This document shows, piece after piece, positions 25,869 through 33,524 of a DNA stretch of 33,621 nt. Under the pieces are notes generated by a model that saw nothing but the letters and a program-made list of their open reading frames with translations, made no database searches and was not told the origin of the DNA. Numbering within the stretch: position 1 is the first letter of the stretch; every line of letters begins with the position of its first letter. Position numbers and translations under genes: made by a program. The stretch comes from Kribbella albertanoniae (GTDB taxonomy: Bacteria; Actinomycetota; Actinomycetes; Propionibacteriales; Kribbellaceae): positions 1 through 33,621 of the forward strand of contig NZ_SMKA01000066.1 of NCBI RefSeq assembly GCF_004348455.1, read 5' to 3'.

Positions 25869-28639
25869 CACTGCCCGTACGCGATCAGGCCGATCTCCTT
25901 CGGACCGGCACCATCGAGTACGACGATTCCCGGCTTGTAGAAGTTGGGGACATAGATCCGCCCACCGTCCGTACTGACGACCAACTCGACCGGGACCCCT
26001 AGGTCGGCCGACAGCGTCCTGACAACCTCGCGACTACCGACATCAACCACGCGGATCGTGTCCTCCGAATCCGTGTCCACGCCACCGAGCACGTAGAGAT
26101 TCTTGCCGTCGGCACCTACCACCGCCGACCTCGACCTCCCCGGTAGCGGGAACGGGGTCGGTCGCGACGTCTTGACGTTGGTATTGATCACGGCGTACGA
26201 CGCTCTGCTGATGACGTACATCAGGCCGTCCGGGCCGGTTGCCAGGTCGGTCGGGCCGGGTGGCACACCTCTCGGATCGCGCGCCAGGTCACTCTGATCG
26301 GTGACGACCTTGATCGGACTGCGCGCAGGTCGGCGGGTCGCGGTCTCGATCACCGAGACGGTGCCCGCCTCGCTGTTGGCGATGTACAGCCATTCGCCCT
26401 TCGCGTCGATCTCGAGGTCGGACGGGCTCGGCCCGCTGGGAAGCGGACCGCCGACCGTCTGCCGCGTATCGGTGTCGATCACGGTGATCGTTTCCGCCTT
26501 CGGACTCAGCACATAGAGCCGACGGGTCGCGGGGCTCAGCGATAGGTCGATCGGACCTGGGGCAACAGGGATCGGCGGACCGGCGATCTTCCAGGCAGCC
26601 ACGTCCACGACGGAGATCGTGCCGGATTCCGAGTTCGCGACGTAGAGCGTCGTACCGTCCGGTGCCAGCAGAAACCGGCTGGGCACACGGCCGACCGGCA
26701 GCGCATCGCCGACCTGTTCGCGGGTCGTCGTGTCGATTTTCAGGACTTGGTCGTTCGAGAAATCGGCCGCATAGAGCGTGCGATCGTCGGGGCTTAGCGC
26801 GATGTCGAGCACAGCTGGCGCGCGGGGTGCCGCTGGCACGACGGCGAACGCGACAGCACCCAGAACGACGGGGGCCAGCAGTGGCGCGATCATCGCGAGC
26901 CGACGGATCGGCACCCCGGGCGGCTGCGGCCGGAGGATCGCCAAGACTCCGATCAGCAACCAGACCGTCAGCAGCGCCACGACCGCCGGCCAGGGTGCAG
27001 CCAGGTTCCAGGATCCACTGAAAAGTCCAAGCCACACAGCAATCCCGCCAGCCACCCAGCCGACGGTGAATGAGCGGCCGAGGGCGAGCAGCGGACCGAC
27101 CAGCGCGAACTCGGCGGCGATGAGACCGAGGACTGCTGGGTAGGTCAGGTGCGGCACCCCTCTGTACTGATGTGGGCTGCGGTAGCCCTCAACCACCACG
27201 ACCAGCACGAGTGCCGCCGCGATCGCCGCCGGTATCAACAGGCCCATCCGCAGCCGCGGTTTCGGAGGTCGCCAGTTGAGCAGCCCGGCAACTGACGCCG
27301 CAAGCCAAGCAAGGTGTGCTGCTCTGAAGAGCACCGGCGGCAGGCTGTTCCAGTACGTCAGGTCATCCGCAAGGATCGCCGTACTCAGGACGGCCGGTGC
27401 CAGGAGCCCGGCAGCGAAGGCCGGCCCGATCGCGCGGAACTGGACCACCACCGCACCAGTCAGGACCGCTGCCACCGCGATCGAGTACGGCGTGGGGTCG
27501 AGCGCGGCCGCGGTGATGGCGAAACCCGCGGCGATCGTGAACAGGCCGGCAATCCACCAGCTCGTTGCCGCAGCACGCAGAGCCGCAAGCGGCCCGCGCA
27601 GTCGATGCTGCCATCGCCTCGCAGCGGTTCGGGCAGCGGCGCCGAAGGTCGGGCCGGTCGGCCGCCGTACCGGAGGCACGGCCACCACTGGTTGCGCAGG
27701 CATGATCGGCCGATCGAGATAGGCCCGCGCAGACTCGGCCATGGCCCGGCTGTCGTGGTCCAGCAACTCCTCGAGCTTGGCGCGGGCAGTTCGCCGTACC
27801 CGATCGTTGGTTGCCTGAAGCAACTCACCGAGCTGCTGCAGGCTGGCCTCCCGATGCACTGGGCTCTCCAGATCCGCGATGATCCGGGCCGGCAACTCCC
27901 AGTGCGGATTGGCCGCGATCACCGTCCGGCCCTGGACGTCCGCGATCTGTTTAGGTCGCTGCGTCGGTTGCTCGGCGACGACCGCGTCGTACGTGTACTG
28001 ATACAGCTCGTCCGCCGTGATGTCACCGTCGGCGTTGAGATCGGCGGCGCCACTGCGCAGCCCCTCCACGATGCAGCGGGTGAAGACGGACTGCGATGCC
28101 TGCCCGTGGACCTTGGCCCCTTCGAACGCGTACTGCGTGGACTCGGTGGCCGTCAGCACGATCCGACCGCGACCGCCAAGCTCGGCCTTCGTATCCACCG
28201 CCAAATCCGCCTTCGCCAACTGCTGAACGGCGTACGCGCCGCCATAGCAACAGTCGAGGATCAACAGCTTCTGCCGCGCCAAGCTCTCGTTCACGGCCTC
28301 GTCGACCATGTGAGCCGGCAGCGCGGTGAAGCGCAGCCGCTCCCGTTTGGTGTTCTTCATGGCCAGATACAGACGGCCGTTGTCGTCCTTCAGCCCGTGA
28401 CCGCTGAAGTACAGCAGGGTCAGATCGTCGCGCTCGGCCGTCGCATAGAACTCATCGATCGCCTCACCGACCCGGCTCGACGGCTCATTGATCATGACCT
28501 GCACCTCATACCCAGCGATCGCCGGATCCTCAAGTACGTCGGCCAGCGCCTCCGCATCCTGAGCCGGGGAGACGAGTTGGCGCAACCCCGTGTCGTCGTA
28601 CTCATAAGTTGCCACAAGCAACGCCCGCCGGCGTCCCAT
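25868..28639 (-). CDS. Membrane caspase-like protease with EF-hand loop and YVTN-type beta-propeller (EACC1-associated type)
   Basis: It has 923 residues. Residues 1-245 are a caspase (C14) domain: His81 in YFSGHGL and Cys131 in ILDCCYGG form the dyad, and GRIVLTATESTQYA follows as in bacterial caspases. Residues 200-211 are a textbook EF-hand loop (D-x-N-x-D-G-x-I-x-x-x-E), which suggests Ca2+ control. Residues 250-310 are helical. About nine membrane segments occupy 340-640. The C-terminal 280 residues are YVTN/lactonase-type repeats (LYVANSESGTISVVD, LYIANSEAGTVSVIE), a beta-propeller. With nine helices and a cytoplasmic protease, the propeller should face outside. The gene starts one codon after the EACC1 stop (TGA-GTG-ATG), so the two are coupled. 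It is probably a cell-death or conflict effector; its targets are unknown. Confidence 0.93.
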   Translation of the reverse strand: MGRRRALLVATYEYDDTGLRQLVSPAQDAEALADVLEDPAIAGYEVQVMINEPSSRVGEAIDEFYATAERDDLTLLYFSGHGLKDDNGRLYLAMKNTKRERLRFTALPAHMVDEAVNESLARQKLLILDCCYGGAYAVQQLAKADLAVDTKAELGGRGRIVLTATESTQYAFEGAKVHGQASQSVFTRCIVEGLRSGAADLNADGDITADELYQYTYDAVVAEQPTQRPKQIADVQGRTVIAANPHWELPARIIADLESPVHREASLQQLGELLQATNDRVRRTARAKLEELLDHDSRAMAESARAYLDRPIMPAQPVVAVPPVRRPTGPTFGAAARTAARRWQHRLRGPLAALRAAATSWWIAGLFTIAAGFAITAAALDPTPYSIAVAAVLTGAVVVQFRAIGPAFAAGLLAPAVLSTAILADDLTYWNSLPPVLFRAAHLAWLAASVAGLLNWRPPKPRLRMGLLIPAAIAAALVLVVVVEGYRSPHQYRGVPHLTYPAVLGLIAAEFALVGPLLALGRSFTVGWVAGGIAVWLGLFSGSWNLAAPWPAVVALLTVWLLIGVLAILRPQPPGVPIRRLAMIAPLLAPVVLGAVAFAVVPAAPRAPAVLDIALSPDDRTLYAADFSNDQVLKIDTTTREQVGDALPVGRVPSRFLLAPDGTTLYVANSESGTISVVDVAAWKIAGPPIPVAPGPIDLSLSPATRRLYVLSPKAETITVIDTDTRQTVGGPLPSGPSPSDLEIDAKGEWLYIANSEAGTVSVIETATRRPARSPIKVVTDQSDLARDPRGVPPGPTDLATGPDGLMYVISRASYAVINTNVKTSRPTPFPLPGRSRSAVVGADGKNLYVLGGVDTDSEDTIRVVDVGSREVVRTLSADLGVPVELVVSTDGGRIYVPNFYKPGIVVLDGAGPKEIGLIAYGQ

Positions 28640-28642
28640 CAC

Positions 28643-29005
28643 TCAGCTCGCTTCGTGCCGGCGCAGGAACGCCTCGAGCACCTGCTGCTGTTGCTCCGTC
28701 GATGCCGCATCCAGCTCGATCGTGTCAGCGCCGATCGTCAGCTTCACCCGCTGCTGAGGAGGACGCCGGCCGAGCCAGTCGCGCAGAATCGTGACCAGCA
28801 CCGTCACCATCCCACCGGCTCCACCCAACGCGATCGCTACCGCATTGAACGATGAGATGTCGCCCTTGCTTCCGCTCGGCGAGGTCGTCCCGACCGTGCG
28901 CATGTCGATCTCATGCTCCGCCAGTTCACGCCGCAGTTGCCTGATCGCCCGATCCGCCAACTCCGCATCGTCGTCCAGCAGTACGACGTCCACCCATTCC
29001 CCCAC
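28643..29005 (-). CDS. EACC1-type small protein 1, coupled to the caspase gene
   Basis: It has 120 residues. The GTG at 29005 is preferred over the ATG at 29011, because GGGAGGG touches the ATG directly but is 6 bases from the GTG, and because VGEWVDVVLL then lines up with MGEGRWVLVR of its paralogue at 29221. The parts are a beta-strand plus helix (ADRAIRQLRRELAEHEI), a Gly/Ala-rich hydrophobic stretch (NAVAIALGGAGGMVTVLVTILRDWLGRR, here abridged in reading as a helix) and a C-terminal strand pair VKLTIGADTIELD. This layout matches what is called effector-associated constant component 1 (EACC1), a small partner of caspases and other effectors in conflict systems of multicellular actinobacteria. 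It probably links the sensor to the protease; the mechanism is unknown. Confidence 0.82.
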   Translation of the reverse strand: MGEWVDVVLLDDDAELADRAIRQLRRELAEHEIDMRTVGTTSPSGSKGDISSFNAVAIALGGAGGMVTVLVTILRDWLGRRPPQQRVKLTIGADTIELDAASTEQQQQVLEAFLRRHEAS

Positions 29006-29085
29006 GAACATCCCTCCCAGGATCCCGCTCCATGATCCCGGGTCGGCTACCGTCCCGCAACGGTCCGTAGCCGTTTCGTGTCGAG

Positions 29086-29116
29086 GGAGCCCGGGGTGCA
29101 TGGCACTCCGGGCTCC
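29086..29116. terminator. Hairpin between the two EACC1 genes
   Basis: GGAGCCCGGGGTGC (29086-29099) pairs with GCACTCCGGGCTCC (29103-29116) around a 3-base loop, with one G-T pair. It lies in the 215-bp gap between the two EACC1 genes. It may end the transcript of the upstream EACC1 gene or act as a processing site, so the second EACC1 and caspase genes may have their own promoter. It could also be an RNA structure of another kind. Confidence 0.5.
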
Positions 29117-29220
29117 TTTGGGCTCCACCCCTGTGGAGGGGAGTTCAGGGCAGAGCTTCCTGTGACGAGTCACCCCGCCGTCGCTTCGACGCTACGCCGC
29201 CCGAACTCACCTCACAACGT

Positions 29221-29538
29221 TCAAACGCTCCCTTGGCTCCCCACCAGAAACGCCTCGATCTCCTGCGTGCTGTCGTCCACAGTCGCCCGCCGAACCTCCA
29301 GCGAATCCGCCCCGATCGTCAGCACCACCCGCTCCGGACTCTTCCGCCGATGAATCCAGTCCCGCAACACCCCGACCACCGTAGGAGCCACCCCACCCGC
29401 AAGCCCGACCGCGATCGCCTCCCCCGGCATCTCCTGGGTAGGCAGGTCCTGCTCAGCCAACTCCTGCCGGAGGAGCTGCAACGCCTTGCCCTTCAGCCCA
29501 TCGCCTGCCCGCACCAAGACCCAGCGCCCTTCGCCCAT
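29221..29538 (-). CDS. EACC1-type small protein 2 (paralogue)
   Basis: It has 105 residues. The ATG at 29538 has GGAGG 6 bases upstream; a longer frame to 29577 is less likely. It shares the architecture of the neighbouring EACC1 protein: helix ALQLLRQELAEQDL, Gly-rich segment IAVGLAGGVAPTVVGVLRDW, basic RRKSPERV, then LTIGADSLEV. The two are clear paralogues with differing N-terminal acidic or basic patches and a shorter loop here. It is the first gene of the caspase module and diverges from the VOC gene. Two different EACC1 copies may give two inputs, or one may be an antagonist of the other; that is inference. Confidence 0.8.
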   Translation of the reverse strand: MGEGRWVLVRAGDGLKGKALQLLRQELAEQDLPTQEMPGEAIAVGLAGGVAPTVVGVLRDWIHRRKSPERVVLTIGADSLEVRRATVDDSTQEIEAFLVGSQGSV

Positions 29539-29733
29539 CCAGTCCTCCAGCCCTGTGGATGCCTCCCACACTGACACAGCCCACGGACTATCGGTGGGAG
29601 CGGTCGGCTACTGCACGGACGCTTCGGAGCATCCAGTACGTCGAATCGGCATCCGGTCCTGCACGCAGAGGCCAGAACCTGGCCGCTACCTGGCGGACGA
29701 TGGTTGTCAGCAGCGTCAAGGAAAGGACTGATC

Positions 29734-30213
29734 ATGCTACGAGGAGTTTGCACCGTCGGGTTCTCTGCCGATGACCTGAACGCGGCCGCGCGCTGGTACT
29801 CCGAACTGCTGAACACCGAGCCGTACTTTCGCGCCTACGAGTGCGAGACGTGCGAAGCGCGAGCGTTCGGCGTCGGGCACTGCGCTGAATGCGGCACCGC
29901 CATGCAGCTGGGTTACATCGAGTTCTGGGTCGGCGACGACCAGGTCGAGCTCGGTTTCATCGACCGGCGGTACCTAGCCGGCAAGGCCAACGCGCCCGGC
30001 TCCGCAACCGTTGCCTGGCACGTTGACGACTTGACCGCCACGATGGAGACACTGCTCGCGATGGGCGCCACCGCGCACGAGCCCATCACCGAGCAAGGCG
30101 GCTCGGGATCAGGGTTTGTCACCGCATCGGTCATCGACCCATTCGGTAACGTCCTCGGCATCTACCACAACCCGCACTACCTCGACATGCTGGCCGCCCG
30201 GCACAAGGCCTGA
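29734..30213 (+). CDS. VOC/glyoxalase-superfamily protein with a CxxC-CxxC insertion
   Basis: It has 159 residues. The ATG at 29734 follows AAGGAAAGG by 7-8 bases. The fold is a single VOC unit pair: VCTVGFSADDLNAAARWYSELL, GYIEFWVGDDQVELGFIDRRYL, VAWHVDDLTATMETLLAMGA and ASVIDPFGNVLGIYHNPHY. Between the first helix and the strand that normally follows, about 20 residues are inserted with C37-x2-C40 and C50-x2-C53, the spacing of a small zinc knuckle. VOC proteins act as dioxygenases, isomerases or drug-binding resistance proteins; no specific substrate can be assigned. It stands alone, diverging from the EACC1 genes. Confidence 0.88.
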   Translation: MLRGVCTVGFSADDLNAAARWYSELLNTEPYFRAYECETCEARAFGVGHCAECGTAMQLGYIEFWVGDDQVELGFIDRRYLAGKANAPGSATVAWHVDDLTATMETLLAMGATAHEPITEQGGSGSGFVTASVIDPFGNVLGIYHNPHYLDMLAARHKA

Positions 30214-30241
30214 CCGCGACGAGCCGCAGCGTCCTCGACCA

Positions 30242-30260
30242 GGGCCGAGGTCATCGGCCC
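30242..30260. terminator. Hairpin between convergent VOC and methyltransferase genes
   Basis: GGGCCGA (30242-30248) and TCGGCCC (30254-30260) form a perfect 7-bp stem with a 5-base loop, 28 bases after the VOC stop and 69 bases past the methyltransferase end. A short A/T stretch follows on the plus strand. Confidence 0.55.
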
Positions 30261-30329
30261 AACTGCGTGAAAATTTCGGTGAGTTCGCGCACGCTGGCGA
30301 TCCGCCTCGTCCCTGAGCCTGGCTCGGGC

Positions 30330-31091
30330 TCATTCCGACGACTGGTCTCCCTTGCGAGAGACGAAGTACAAGCGACGCAAGGACTCCGGCACCTCCGCGA
30401 GTGGAGTCAGCAGGTCCGACGGATCGGCCACGTAGGTGTCGACCCATCCCGCTTCAGCCAGAAGTTTCAAGGTCTGGTCGACCGGTACGACGATGTTGGT
30501 CATCGTGGTCTCGAATCTGTCGTACCGGCCGTCCTCGGCGCGGACCACCCCGGTGATCCGGTAGAACCCGACACCGGCGGACTCGTTCAGCGCGCCGCGG
30601 AAGAGCAGGATCGCCTCCTCGGTATCGCGGATCTCCATCTTGTTCATCCCGCGCAGACCCTCGACACTCGCCACGTCGAAGACGAACAACCCACCGGGCG
30701 CCACCGCCCGATACACGCAGCCGAGATAGGCCGCCACCTCCTCCATCCCGGCCAGATGGTTAGGGATGTCGTACGTCGAGAAGGCGACATCGAACTGCTC
30801 GTCGACGCTGAAGTCGGTGGCGTCGGCCTCGTACAGCACCGGGGTGTCGCCGAGCCGCGTCCGGGCCCGAGCCAGCATGGCCGCCGACCGGTCAAACCCG
30901 GTCACGTCGTACCCGGCCTGAAGGAACCGCTCGGCCACGATCCCTGTACCGCAGCCGATGTCGAGGACACGCCGTGCCTCCGGTACGGCGGCCTGGACGA
31001 GCTTGAGCAGGGCTTCGGCCGACTGGGTCGGGTACGGTCGCCAGAACCGGTCGTACGCGGTGGCGAACCCTTCGACATAGCCCTCGTTCAT
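30330..31091 (-). CDS. Class I SAM-dependent methyltransferase
   Basis: It has 253 residues. Motif I is VLDIGCGTG at residues 42-50, with the acidic D of VTGFDRSAAM after beta-2, ALYEADATDF-like motif II, FDVAFSTYDIPNHL and APGGLFVFDVAS. The N-terminus (YDRFWRPYPTQSAEALLKL) is typical of small-molecule methyltransferases. The ATG overlaps the MFS-transporter stop by 4 bp (ATGA). It is the last gene of a three-gene coupled operon with a PLP enzyme and a transporter, so it may modify the same metabolite. The substrate is unknown. Confidence 0.92.
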   Translation of the reverse strand: MNEGYVEGFATAYDRFWRPYPTQSAEALLKLVQAAVPEARRVLDIGCGTGIVAERFLQAGYDVTGFDRSAAMLARARTRLGDTPVLYEADATDFSVDEQFDVAFSTYDIPNHLAGMEEVAAYLGCVYRAVAPGGLFVFDVASVEGLRGMNKMEIRDTEEAILLFRGALNESAGVGFYRITGVVRAEDGRYDRFETTMTNIVVPVDQTLKLLAEAGWVDTYVADPSDLLTPLAEVPESLRRLYFVSRKGDQSSE

Positions 31092-32329
31092 TGCTGCACT
31101 CCAAGTGGTCGGGGTGTGTGGTTCCGAACGGCGGGTGCGACGAGCGCGCCCGCGGTGGCGAACAGGATCAAGCCGCCGAACAGCAGCAATCCGGCCGCAG
31201 GGCCGAGCCCGGCAGCGACGTACCCGGCGAACACCGCCCCAGCTGGTTTCAGCGACAGCGCGATCAGGTACTCGTACGAGCTAACGCGAGAGAGCGCTTC
31301 CGCAGGCACCTCGGTCTGCATCAGGGTGTCCCAGAGAACGCCGAAAATGTCCGTCGCGATCCCGGCGCAGACCGCCGACAACACGACCAGTGGCAGCGCT
31401 GCCGACGTACCGAGAGCGATCAATGGCAGCGCGAGAGCCGGCAGGAACAAGAGCGCCGCCTGCAGCGGTCGCCGAGGCTTGAACCGGATGGCGACAACGA
31501 CACCGGCGAGCATGCCCACCGCGTAACCACCGAGCACCATCGACCACGCGAACGCCCCACCGAGCCGATCTCGCGCGAACACCGGGCCGAGAACACCGAG
31601 CCCCGCCGCCGAGGCTGCGTTGATGACCCCCGCCGCGGCGACCGTCGCCAGCAACCAGCGCCGCGTGCTGACCTCGTGCCAGCCGACCTGGAGATCGCCG
31701 ACCAGATTGCGCCTCTCAGTCCGGACCGCGCCGGGCAACCTCAATAGACTGAGCAACCCGGCTGCCACCAGGTACGTCGCCGCGTCGACCGCGAGCGCCA
31801 CCCCCGGACCGAGCCAGGCAACGGTCGCGCCGGCCGCGAGCAGCCCGCTCACCCTGGCCGAGTTGGTCCCCAGCCGGAGCTGCCCGTTTGCCCGTTGCAG
31901 GTTGTCGGCCGGTACGAGCTCCTTGACCGTGCCGGTCAGTGAGGGCAGCAGCAGAGCCGAGGCCGCACCGGCAACGAACGCAGCCGCGCACAACACCGGG
32001 AGCGGGGCCCACCCGCTCAGCAACATCGCGGCCAACGCGGCATAGGCCAGGCACGACACCAGCTCGGCGACCACAAGCACCCGGTACCGCGGAAACCGGT
32101 CGCCGATGACCCCACCGAACAGAAGCAAAGCGAGCTGCGGAATTCCCTGAGCCGCAAGGACAACCCCCAATGTGGCCGGTGTCGTCCCAGGCAGCGCCAG
32201 CACACCAAAGGCCAACGCAATCGGCCCGAACGCGTTGCCGAGCATCGACACCGTCCGAGCGCCGAAGAACAGCCAGAACCGCCCCGGCAACGCCACTACC
32301 CGCGGTCCGGCCGCGCGCGGGGCAGCCAC
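31088..32329 (-). CDS. MFS transporter, exporter-like
   Basis: It has 413 residues from the GTG at 32329, or 402 from the alternative GTG at 32296, which sits on the preceding stop (TAGTG). About twelve membrane helices are present, with the MFS A-motif GGVIGDRFPRYRVL in loop 2-3 and a second basic loop RFKPRRPLQ near the middle. The gene overlaps the PLP-enzyme gene at its start and the methyltransferase at its end, so all three are translated together. The closest pattern is the MFS_3/DHA3-type drug or siderophore exporter. The cargo may be the product or inhibitor handled by its two partners. Confidence 0.93.
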   Translation of the reverse strand: MAAPRAAGPRVVALPGRFWLFFGARTVSMLGNAFGPIALAFGVLALPGTTPATLGVVLAAQGIPQLALLLFGGVIGDRFPRYRVLVVAELVSCLAYAALAAMLLSGWAPLPVLCAAAFVAGAASALLLPSLTGTVKELVPADNLQRANGQLRLGTNSARVSGLLAAGATVAWLGPGVALAVDAATYLVAAGLLSLLRLPGAVRTERRNLVGDLQVGWHEVSTRRWLLATVAAAGVINAASAAGLGVLGPVFARDRLGGAFAWSMVLGGYAVGMLAGVVVAIRFKPRRPLQAALLFLPALALPLIALGTSAALPLVVLSAVCAGIATDIFGVLWDTLMQTEVPAEALSRVSSYEYLIALSLKPAGAVFAGYVAAGLGPAAGLLLFGGLILFATAGALVAPAVRNHTPRPLGVQQ

Positions 32330-33240
32330 CGCTCAACCGTCCGACCCTCGTCGACCAACGTCAGCTCCACCCCGCTATGCATCAGCGCTTTCGCCAACGG
32401 ACAGATGTGCCCAGGAAGCAACCTGCCCCCTGCGGACGGCAAAGACTCAAGCTCGGGTGCCCACGGTTGCGCGCATCCGGCCAACAGGTCGACCCGCTCA
32501 GCCGCAACGCTCACAGCGACGTCCTCAAGTGCACAAACCCCGGCCTCGGCCATCCCAGCATCAAGCGTCGCGTACGCCCCCGCGACAATCTCGGTTACCC
32601 CGTCAACCCTCAACGCGCCGAGCGCAGTCGGCATACCGCCCGCGCTAACGACCGGGCAGTCGATCCCGTCCCCGCGAATCGACTCGGCAAACCGCACCAA
32701 CCGCTCCGCCTGCCGCTGCCCAAGCGCATCGCGATCCGTAATATCCGCCCTGGTCTCCGCGCCCGAGTACGCACTGACCCCATCCAGCCGTACGCCGCCC
32801 GTCGCATCAACCAGCCGTGCCAGCGGAAGGACCCCGTCATCCGGCAAATGCCGCACGTCAAGACGAACCCCGATCTCGGCCCCTCCAGCGGCAGCCAACG
32901 CCCCGAGCCCAGTAACGGTCTCCGCGTCATCAACATGAACCGCAAACCGCTCAACACTCCGAGCCGCTTCAAGATAGACCGGCCAGCGCCACTCCTCCCG
33001 CCAAGGCCAAGCCACGACAACATCGCGCACCCCCACGGCAGCAAGCGCGATCGCCGTCCGCGCAGTATGAACAGACACGCCGCCCGCCCCCGCAGCAACC
33101 TGCCGAGCTGACAGCTCAACCGTCCGATGCGCCTTGAAGTGCGCCCGAGTCACCCGCCCAGCAGCCGCGACCAGCTGATGAAACCGCACAATGTTCCGAT
33201 CCAGAACCTGTGCATCCAGGGCTACAGCAACATCAGTCAT
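32296..33240 (-). CDS. Fold-type III PLP enzyme, D-threonine aldolase/D-serine dehydratase-like
   Basis: It has 314 residues. The ATG at 33240 has GAGGA 4-5 bases upstream; the frame continues upstream but without a better start. The alanine-racemase-type barrel has K36 in AHFKAHRT as the PLP lysine (family HxKTHK), AGAGGVSVHTARTA after it, and a C-terminal beta-domain with GHICPLAKAL, where H278 and C280 match the metal-binding HxC pair of D-serine dehydratases and D-threonine aldolases. The expected reaction is on a D-amino acid or a beta-hydroxy D-amino acid. It is the first gene of the coupled operon, preceded by a hairpin and a possible leader ORF. Confidence 0.88.
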   Translation of the reverse strand: MTDVAVALDAQVLDRNIVRFHQLVAAAGRVTRAHFKAHRTVELSARQVAAGAGGVSVHTARTAIALAAVGVRDVVVAWPWREEWRWPVYLEAARSVERFAVHVDDAETVTGLGALAAAGGAEIGVRLDVRHLPDDGVLPLARLVDATGGVRLDGVSAYSGAETRADITDRDALGQRQAERLVRFAESIRGDGIDCPVVSAGGMPTALGALRVDGVTEIVAGAYATLDAGMAEAGVCALEDVAVSVAAERVDLLAGCAQPWAPELESLPSAGGRLLPGHICPLAKALMHSGVELTLVDEGRTVERWLPRARPDRG

Positions 33241-33275
33241 CGTTCCTCGCACGGGCCAGCCGCGCAGCTGAAGCA

Positions 33276-33302
33276 CGCCCGGCAGCAAACCCATGCCGGG
33301 CG
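33276..33302 (-). promoter_or_regulatory. Hairpin upstream of the PLP-enzyme operon
   Basis: CGCCCGGCA (33276-33284) and TGCCGGGCG (33294-33302) form a perfect 9-bp stem with a 9-base loop, 36 bases before the PLP-enzyme start and 26 bases after a possible 10-codon ORF. The arrangement of leader ORF then hairpin then gene resembles an attenuator. Confidence 0.45.
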
Positions 33303-33327
33303 CACTATGCGTTCAATGGCAAGACGA

Positions 33328-33360
33328 TCAGGCGTCTTCCGTCGGGTCGATGCAGAACAT
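33328..33360 (-). CDS. Possible 10-codon leader ORF (MFCIDPTEDA)
   Basis: An ATG at 33360 follows a very strong ribosome-binding site (GAGGGAGGG, 7 bases upstream) and encodes MFCIDPTEDA before TGA. It is in the leader of the PLP-enzyme/MFS/methyltransferase operon, 87 bases before its first start codon. Short Cys-containing leader ORFs are known in actinobacteria as translational attenuators. It may instead be a chance ORF. Nothing else gene-like is visible between 33241 and 33524. Confidence 0.35.
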   Translation of the reverse strand: MFCIDPTEDA

Positions 33361-33524
33361 GCCGCTACCCTCCCTCACCTCGATGGACACGATCGGCGCA
33401 AGGCTAGGTCATTCGCTGCAGGAGCGTAAGGCTTTCGGATTTTCCGCAGGATTCTGCCCAGATCTGAGCTTCGGCCATGCCCGAATTGAGCGCCACCGCC
33501 CACGACGCTCCTGCTGCGCCTACC

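Noticed and set aside
27314..28855. 513-codon open frame opposite the caspase gene
   Set aside because: It covers the caspase start and part of the EACC1 gene; the caspase frame has the clear motifs.
29123..29138. CTCCAC/GTGGAG 6-bp hairpin next to the larger hairpin between the EACC1 genes
   Set aside because: Short stem, likely by chance; not needed to explain the region.
33308..33429. Plus-strand open frame after the PLP-enzyme gene
   Set aside because: Short, Arg-rich, without ribosome-binding site or similarity to a known family.
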